A program made the position numbers and the translations under genes. The notes under the pieces are model-generated. The model was not told the origin of the DNA and searched no databases. It saw only the letters and a program-made list of their open reading frames with translations. Below are positions 7,002-11,695 of a stretch of 11,695 nt of DNA, in pieces. Origin of the DNA: Pseudomonadota bacterium (GTDB lineage Bacteria; Pseudomonadota; Gammaproteobacteria; Steroidobacterales; Woeseiaceae); contig JADFGH010000024.1 of assembly GCA_022567775.1 (NCBI GenBank), forward strand, positions 1-11,695. Direction: 5' to 3'. How positions within the stretch are numbered: position 1 is the stretch's first letter; every line of letters begins with the position of its first letter.

Positions 7002-8485
7002 GCACTGAAGCCATAATTTTCACTGGCGTCGCCATCTATCTGGTGATGATGCTGGTCATCGGTATCTGGGCGTCGAAAAGAACCGGCTCTACCGCCAATT
7101 TCATCGTCGCGGGGCGCAGGCTGCCGATATGGATCGGCAGCGCCACGATCATTGCAACCTGGTTCGGTGGCGGCACGATGATGGGAGCCGCCGGCGCCTC
7201 TTATGATCAGGGTTTGATCGGCGTAATTGCAGACCCCTTCGGCGGTGCGCTTTGCCTTTTCCTGGTGGGCTTTTTCTTCGTGCGCCTGTTCCGCCGCCTG
7301 CGCCTGCTCACGTTCATCGAGTTTTTCGAAAACCGCTATGGCAAGACGGCGGCTACGATTGCTGCTGTCGGCTCGATTGCCTCAAACATCGGCTGGACGG
7401 GCGCGCTGCTGGTTGCGTTCGGCCTGGTATTCCAATCGTTAACCGGGGTGCCCATGACAATAGGGATCATGGGTGGCGCGGTCGTCGTTTTTGTATACAC
7501 CGTGGCTGGCGGCATGTGGGCCGTTGCGCTCACCGATTTCGTGCAAATCATAGTGATTGCGATCGGGCTGATTCTGCTGCTGGTTGTGGTCCTTATTGAC
7601 GTCGGCGGCTGGAGCGCCATTGCGCCGCAATTGCCGGAGGACACGTTTCGCATGATCCCGGCGGTGCCCTCCTGGGAGGCCTGGCTAAACTATTTTCGCG
7701 CCTGGGTAATCTTCGGCCTGGCGGATGTAACGGCACAGTCACTGCTGCAGCGCGCATTCTCTGCAAGAAACGAACAAGTCGCGCAAAACTCGTTTTACCT
7801 GGCAGCATTCGGGTATTTGTCGCTGGGCATGATCCCGGTGATGCTGGGCATCATCGCCAGTGTTACGATGCCCGGCATTGTGGATTCGGAAACCGTGATT
7901 CCGGAACTCGCGCTCGCACACCTGCACCCGGTAGCCATCGCGATATTTGTTGGCGCATTATTGGCCGCGATCATGAGCAGTGCCGATAGTTCCCTGCTCG
8001 CGGCGGCCAGTGTTTTTAGCGTCAACATAATGCCGTTATTCAAGCCGCAAATTACCGACCGGGCCCGGCTCCTCGCCACACGCATTGCCATACCCGTTTT
8101 CGGCAGCATCGCCGTTTATGTCGCACTCGAAGTACAGGTCGTCTATGACCTGATCCAGGATGCCAATTCCGTCATATTGGTGTGCGTGACAATACCGTTC
8201 ATTGTCGGCGTCTGGTGGCGGAAGGCAAACCGGACCGGCGCACTGGCATCGATGGCGGTTGGTTTCCTGACCTGGCTTGTTGCGATTCTGTTCGCACCCG
8301 GATTCCCGGGCGATCTGCTGGGATTGCTGACCGGCCTGGTTGCGATGCTCATCGTCACCGCACTCACGCAAAAGTCGGATCCGCCGCAGCCGTTGCGAAA
8401 CAGCGATGGTGAGGAAGTGGAGATGAAGGATCGCCTCGGGACGCTGCCCTTGTTCAGGCGGGCAGATAGCACTGCAGGCATTTGA
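6998..8485 (+). CDS. Sodium:solute symporter (SSS family)
   Basis: A 495-residue, very hydrophobic inner-membrane protein of the SSS family (relatives include PutP and PanF), with about 13 predicted membrane segments. Family signatures are YTVAGGMWAVALTDFVQ (167-183) and AIMSSADSSLLAAASVF (324-340). The serines of the second motif form the usual Na2 sodium site. It should couple Na+ entry to uptake of a small, often carboxylated or amino-acid-like solute. The C-terminal ~35 residues after ~460 are a charged cytoplasmic tail. The start is TTG 6998, sharing four bases (TTGA) with the amidohydrolase stop. The next methionines lie inside the first membrane helix, so the TTG is the only start that keeps that helix whole. 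The likely job is import of the hydrolase product, but the substrate cannot be told from sequence. Confidence 0.94.
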   Translation: MSTEAIIFTGVAIYLVMMLVIGIWASKRTGSTANFIVAGRRLPIWIGSATIIATWFGGGTMMGAAGASYDQGLIGVIADPFGGALCLFLVGFFFVRLFRRLRLLTFIEFFENRYGKTAATIAAVGSIASNIGWTGALLVAFGLVFQSLTGVPMTIGIMGGAVVVFVYTVAGGMWAVALTDFVQIIVIAIGLILLLVVVLIDVGGWSAIAPQLPEDTFRMIPAVPSWEAWLNYFRAWVIFGLADVTAQSLLQRAFSARNEQVAQNSFYLAAFGYLSLGMIPVMLGIIASVTMPGIVDSETVIPELALAHLHPVAIAIFVGALLAAIMSSADSSLLAAASVFSVNIMPLFKPQITDRARLLATRIAIPVFGSIAVYVALEVQVVYDLIQDANSVILVCVTIPFIVGVWWRKANRTGALASMAVGFLTWLVAILFAPGFPGDLLGLLTGLVAMLIVTALTQKSDPPQPLRNSDGEEVEMKDRLGTLPLFRRADSTAGI

Positions 8486-8492
8486 GGGGAAA

Positions 8493-8876
8493 ATGCAACG
8501 ATTAAGAACCGTGAACCTGGTTTTGCTGATTGTCCTGGCATTAGCTTCAGGGATATCAAAGATCATGCAGCTGCCGCAGGAAATGGAATTCTTTCAGGGT
8601 GAGATGGGATTTGGCGCAAATACGATTTTCTTGTTTGGAGTAGCACAATTGGCTGCCGCCGCTTTACTCGTTTTTGAAAAAACGAGATTAATCGGTGCAG
8701 AACTACTGGCGGTTACTTTATGTATTTCTACCGTCATTATCTTTATGGCGGGAAAAATTGGTTTCGGGTTTTTCTCCATCTTACCTATCGTCATGGCAGG
8801 TATCGTCATAAAGGTGACCGCGCCAGCCAGCCCGGTGTTTCGTAAACCACAATCGTCACCTCGTCGCCCGCGTTGA
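8493..8876 (+). CDS. Small DoxX-like membrane protein
   Basis: A 127-residue protein with four probable membrane helices (about 7-22, 43-61, 67-86 and 91-108). The arrangement and the short loop after helix 1 resemble the DoxX/DoxX-like family, inner-membrane proteins of mostly unclear function, some tied to thiol or quinone redox. It is the last gene of the plus-strand run, 7 bp after the transporter stop, with a strong GAGGGG ribosome binding site that overlaps that stop. Two things are odd. Its GC content is about 43% over 8521-8820, against about 63% in one 60-bp sample of the symporter. Its basic, proline-rich last ~20 residues are encoded inside the 3' end of the opposite-strand MOSC gene (71-bp overlap). 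The tail is probably a read-on extension rather than part of the fold. Confidence 0.75.
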   Translation: MQRLRTVNLVLLIVLALASGISKIMQLPQEMEFFQGEMGFGANTIFLFGVAQLAAAALLVFEKTRLIGAELLAVTLCISTVIIFMAGKIGFGFFSILPIVMAGIVIKVTAPASPVFRKPQSSPRRPR

Positions 8877-9393
8877 TGACTCCCGCAGCTTCAACGACGC
8901 CGACCACGCCGCGAGTCAGTTTCGCGGCTTTGGAGAATGCTGTCTCCGAAACTTCCTTGCCTGATTTAGTCTGATGAAGTGACGCCTGTATCTTGCTCAT
9001 GTCGCCGCACGGCGGGTTGAATTCTTCTACGATCAACTCGGCGCCCGAGGGAAATTTGAGCAGGGTGCCTTTGGGTAACCTGGATAGTTCGGGCAGGCCC
9101 TTGATGCAGAGGTTTGCACCGAGGCTGGCAGCCGTTATGGTGCCTTGCAGGTCCATTTCTCCGGCGATTGCCTCGAGTTCTTCAACTGACACCGCCGACC
9201 ACTGCCGCTCGTTGCGCCTGACGGTGCCAAACGGTTGCTTGTCGCTTTTCCACGTGTCACGAACGTAGGAACGATGGCGATCGCCGACGATGCCGTCCAG
9301 TTCGACCTGGATCGATGGATGTGCTTCTTTACTCAGGTCGTCGTTGGACCCGGAGTGAACAGAGACGATTTGTGCGATTATTTTTTTCATCAT
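8806..9393 (-). CDS. MOSC domain-containing protein
   Basis: A 195-residue protein (from ATG 9393) of the MOSC (molybdenum cofactor sulfurase C-terminal) superfamily, which includes YiiM-like proteins that bind the molybdenum cofactor and handle N-hydroxylated substrates or sulfur. Seen here: DGIVGDRH (33-40), an RQWSAVS strand (63-69), LGANLCIKGL (91-100), KGTLLKF, and EEFNPPC with the conserved cysteine at 129. The start is ambiguous. GTG 9414 overlaps the prpE stop by 4 nt. ATG 9393 (or 9390) follows a GGATGAGAG-like ribosome binding site and gives the MKKII-type N-terminus usual for the family, so I prefer it. It appears co-transcribed with prpE. Its 3' end overlaps the opposing DoxX-like gene by 71 bp. 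The true substrate is unknown. Confidence 0.88.
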   Translation of the reverse strand: MMKKIIAQIVSVHSGSNDDLSKEAHPSIQVELDGIVGDRHRSYVRDTWKSDKQPFGTVRRNERQWSAVSVEELEAIAGEMDLQGTITAASLGANLCIKGLPELSRLPKGTLLKFPSGAELIVEEFNPPCGDMSKIQASLHQTKSGKEVSETAFSKAAKLTRGVVGVVEAAGVINAGDEVTIVVYETPGWLARSPL

Positions 9394-9410
9394 TCTCTCA
9401 TCCGTTAACT

Positions 9411-11312
9411 TCACCGAGCAGCGTCAGCGTAGCCAATCGACCGCATTGCGTCGCGAATCTCATCGAGCACCAGCGGGTCCTCGATCGTCGCGGGAACCCG
9501 GTACTCTTCGCTGTCCGCAATTTTCTGCATCGTACCCCGCAATATCTTGCCGGATCTTGTTTTTGGTAATCTGCCGATGATGACGGCTTTCTTGAAGGCA
9601 GCAACGGGCCCGATGCGTTCGCGAACCATACTGATGATTTCGGCAACGATGTCATCAGATTCTCGATTCACGCCCGCCTTCAGAACGACCAGTCCGACCG
9701 GCAGTTGACCTTTCAGATCGTCAGCGACGCCCATGACCGCGCACTCCGCAACATCGGGATGTGCGGCAAGCACTTCTTCGATGGCGCCGGTCGACAGACG
9801 GTGACCTGCGACATTGATGATGTCATCAGTGCGTGACATGACGTAGATGTAACCGTCATCATCGATATAGCCAGCGTCGCCCGTTTCGTAATAGCCCGGA
9901 AACCGGTCAAGATAACCCTTCTTATAACGATCATCCGCCTGCCAGAACCCGGACAGAGTGCCCGGCGGTAAAGGCAATTTGCAGGCGATCGCGCCAACCT
10001 GTCCCGGCGGCATTTTTGCGCCGTCGGCATCCAGCACCGTGACATCCCAACCTGGTGCGGCGCGCGCGGTAGAGCCTGCCTTGACCGGTAGCTTCTCGAT
10101 GCCGAGACAATTAGACGCGATTGCCCAGCCGGTCTCTGTTTGCCACCAGTGATCGATCACCGGGACGCCAAGTTTTGTCTCTGCCCAGTGCAGCGTATCC
10201 GGATCGCAACGCTCCCCGGCCAGGAACAGCGTGCGAAAACGGGACAGGTCGTAATCACCAATCAGTGTCCCGTCCGGGTCCTGCTGTTTAATTGCCCGAA
10301 ATGCAGTGGGTGCGGTAAACATGCAGGCAACGTTGTGTTCGGAGACAACGCGCCAGAACGCGCCTGCATCCGGTGTTCCGACCGGCTTGCCTTCAAAAAG
10401 TACTGTGGTATTGCCGTGCAGTAGCGGCGCGTAAATAATGTACGAATGCCCGACAATCCAGCCGATATCCGACGCGGCCCAGTACACCTCGCCCGGATCT
10501 ACGCCATAGATATTTTTCATTGTCCAGTGGAGCGCAACAGCGTGGCCGCCGTTGTCACGCACGATGCCTTTGGGCTCCCCGGTCGTTCCCGAGGTGTAAA
10601 GAATGTACAAAGGATCGGTTGCATCTACGATCACGCACTCGTGCGGGCTCGCTCCGGCAACGGCCTCGTGCCAGTCGATATCGCGGCCGCTAATCAGCTT
10701 TGCCCGCTCCTCGGGACGTTGCAGGATGACGCAAAAGTCCGCTGTATGCGACGCCAGCTCAATTGCCTGATCGAGCAACGGTTTGTAGGAAATAATACGG
10801 TTTGGTTCGATGCCGCAGGACGCCGAGACAATTGCTTTCGGTTTGGCATCATCGATGCGCATAGCAAGTTCGTTTGCGGCGAAACCGCCGAACACCACCG
10901 AATGAACAGCACCGATTCTCGCGCAGGCCAAAACGGCTATTATTGCTTCGGGAATCATCGGCATATAGATGATGACGCGATCACCCCTGGCGATGCCGTT
11001 GGCAGCAAGAACGCCCGCGAACAGCGCGGTCTCGTCTCGCAATTCGCGATAAGTGAGCGTACGAAGGCTATCGGTTAACGGGCTGTCATAAATGAGTGCA
11101 GCCTGGTCCGCACGGCCACCATCGACATGCCTGTCAAGGGCATTGTGGCAGGTGTTGAGCCGGCCGCCGGCGAACCATCGGTAGAAGGGCGCGTTGCTAT
11201 CGTCAAGCACCCGATTCCATGCAGTGTGCCAATCGATGGCGGCGGCGGCTTCCGCCCAGAAATCCTCCGGGTGCTCTATCGATCTTCGATGTACGGAATC
11301 GTAGTTGCTCAC
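9411..11312 (-). CDS. prpE: Propionyl-CoA synthetase (PrpE/ACSS3-type acyl-CoA synthetase)
   Basis: A 633-residue AMP-forming acyl-CoA synthetase, a normal full length. It adenylates a short-chain carboxylate with ATP and transfers it to CoA in the cytoplasm. Motifs are the ATP loop YTSGTTGEPKG (239-249), WWQTETG (389-395), YETGD (475-479), and the C-terminal catalytic lysine K589 in PKTRSGKILRG. That lysine is the one acetylated by Pat-type enzymes in relatives. The stretch GIVRDNGGHAVAL (249-261) and the following KNIYG, YWAASD and GKPVGTPDAGAFWR segments are characteristic of the propionyl-CoA synthetase/ACSS3 branch rather than acetate-specific Acs. It starts at GTG 11312, which overlaps the stop of a 22-codon upstream frame by 4 nt. 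No other 2-methylcitrate-cycle gene is nearby. Propionate is the likeliest substrate; acetate or 3-hydroxypropionate use is possible. Confidence 0.92.
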   Translation of the reverse strand: MSNYDSVHRRSIEHPEDFWAEAAAAIDWHTAWNRVLDDSNAPFYRWFAGGRLNTCHNALDRHVDGGRADQAALIYDSPLTDSLRTLTYRELRDETALFAGVLAANGIARGDRVIIYMPMIPEAIIAVLACARIGAVHSVVFGGFAANELAMRIDDAKPKAIVSASCGIEPNRIISYKPLLDQAIELASHTADFCVILQRPEERAKLISGRDIDWHEAVAGASPHECVIVDATDPLYILYTSGTTGEPKGIVRDNGGHAVALHWTMKNIYGVDPGEVYWAASDIGWIVGHSYIIYAPLLHGNTTVLFEGKPVGTPDAGAFWRVVSEHNVACMFTAPTAFRAIKQQDPDGTLIGDYDLSRFRTLFLAGERCDPDTLHWAETKLGVPVIDHWWQTETGWAIASNCLGIEKLPVKAGSTARAAPGWDVTVLDADGAKMPPGQVGAIACKLPLPPGTLSGFWQADDRYKKGYLDRFPGYYETGDAGYIDDDGYIYVMSRTDDIINVAGHRLSTGAIEEVLAAHPDVAECAVMGVADDLKGQLPVGLVVLKAGVNRESDDIVAEIISMVRERIGPVAAFKKAVIIGRLPKTRSGKILRGTMQKIADSEEYRVPATIEDPLVLDEIRDAMRSIGYADAAR

Positions 11313-11377
11313 GATTCGTCCAGTAATTCCTGCGTGGCGCGCGTTCCTTGTTCAATCGTTGTTTCATGAATGATCAT
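11309..11377 (-). CDS. Possible small ORF (22 residues) coupled to prpE
   Basis: An ATG at 11377-11375 opens a 22-residue frame beginning MIIHETTIEQG and ending ELLDES, with its TGA at 11311-11309. The stop shares four bases (GTGA) with the prpE GTG start, the same arrangement seen at real gene junctions in this window. The ribosome binding site is weak (GCGGACC region) and no family is recognised. It may be a leader peptide that loads ribosomes onto prpE, or simply a chance frame in the 136-bp fdxA-prpE gap. Confidence 0.3.
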   Translation of the reverse strand: MIIHETTIEQGTRATQELLDES

Positions 11378-11409
11378 CAGGGTCCGCTTTTACTTATTGT
11401 AAACGCCAC

Positions 11410-11430
11410 GCCGCTTGATTGGATAGCGGC
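11410..11430. other. Short inverted repeat in the fdxA-prpE gap
   Basis: GCCGCT (11410-11415) and AGCGGC (11425-11430) form a perfect 6-bp GC-rich stem with a 9-nt loop, 19 bp beyond the fdxA stop. No T-run follows on either strand, so it is not a convincing intrinsic terminator. It could be a 3'-end stabiliser, an attenuating hairpin or an operator half-site pair. Function is not supported beyond the symmetry. Confidence 0.3.
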
Positions 11431-11448
11431 TTCAGATCGTGGGGCCTG

Positions 11449-11695
11449 TTATTTCTCCAGGTACTGGATCTTGTCCTTTACCTCGCGCCAGTCGTCGGCG
11501 TCCTCGGGCGCATCTTTCATCTCGGTGATGACCGGCCAGGATTCCGATAATTCCACGTTGAGCTCCAGAAACTGCTTCTGCTCCTCGGGTAATTCGTCTT
11601 CCGAGAATATTGCCTCGACCGGACACTCCGGCTCGCACAAGGTGCAGTCGATACATTCCTCGGGGTCGATGACCAGCATGTTCGGGCCCTCGTGA
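11449..11695 (-). CDS. fdxA: Seven-iron ferredoxin FdxA, 5' end outside window
   Basis: The frame is open to the window edge. The last bases encode HEGPN before the internal methionine at 11679, matching the middle of FdxA proteins (about 107 residues), so roughly 25 N-terminal residues are missing and Met at 11679 is not the start. Visible is [12 protein letters not shown], the cysteine set that binds the [4Fe-4S] cluster and contributes to the [3Fe-4S] cluster in this family. It is followed by the typical acidic C-terminal part ([25 protein letters not shown]). It acts as a soluble low-potential electron carrier. It lies upstream of prpE on the same strand with a 136-bp gap, so co-transcription is uncertain. 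It could serve the P450 or dehalogenase, but FdxA is a widespread housekeeping protein and proximity is the only argument. Confidence 0.95.
   Translation of the reverse strand, partial: HEGPNMLVIDPEECIDCTLCEPECPVEAIFSEDELPEEQKQFLELNVELSESWPVITEMKDAPEDADDWREVKDKIQYLEK

Noticed and set aside
9411..11312. Acetyl-CoA synthetase (Acs) as the identity of this gene
   Set aside because: Acs is a close relative with the same core motifs, but GIVRDNGGHAVAL and GKPVGTPDAGAFWR are the PrpE/ACSS3 forms. Acetate use as a side activity remains possible.
11410..11430. Rho-independent terminator after fdxA
   Set aside because: The stem is only 6 bp and no T-tract follows on either strand.

Overview
The window is about 11.7 kb of gene-dense DNA, roughly 55-60% GC by eye. 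The proteins look proteobacterial: a seven-iron FdxA ferredoxin, a PrpE-type acyl-CoA synthetase, and a lipoprotein signal with a proteobacterial-style lipobox. My best guess is a marine or environmental gammaproteobacterium, but nothing in the window fixes the taxon. No tRNA, rRNA, CRISPR array, insertion sequence or phage gene is visible. No transcriptional regulator lies in the window.

Layout. (1) Positions 1-1423, minus strand: the first 474 codons of a reductive dehalogenase-like protein that runs off the left edge. It has no Tat signal and shows the long, internally duplicated architecture of soluble (NpRdhA/BhbA-type) enzymes. (2) Positions 1424-1543: a 120-bp divergent promoter region. 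(3) Positions 1544-8876, plus strand: a tightly packed six-gene run. It encodes a cytochrome P450, a CapA/PGA_cap-like metallophosphatase-fold protein, an intradiol ring-cleavage dioxygenase, an outer-membrane lipoprotein amidohydrolase (amidohydrolase-3/YtcJ type), a sodium:solute symporter and a small DoxX-like membrane protein. Gaps are at most about 25 bp, and two junctions are 4-nt start/stop overlaps. (4) Positions 8806-11695, minus strand: a second run, fdxA (5' end outside the window), a 22-codon small ORF, prpE and a MOSC-domain protein. It meets the first run tail to tail with a 71-bp overlap.

How the genes may work together (inference). The left two thirds reads as a catabolic island for an aromatic, probably halogenated, compound. 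A surface amidohydrolase could release a product that the Na+ symporter imports. The P450 could hydroxylate or O-dealkylate it, the cobalamin-dependent dehalogenase could remove halogen from a phenolic intermediate, and the intradiol dioxygenase could open the resulting catechol. The CapA-like protein has no obvious step and is the least explained member. The right-hand run looks like general metabolism (propionate activation, electron transfer). FdxA could in principle supply electrons to the P450 or the dehalogenase, but only proximity suggests this.
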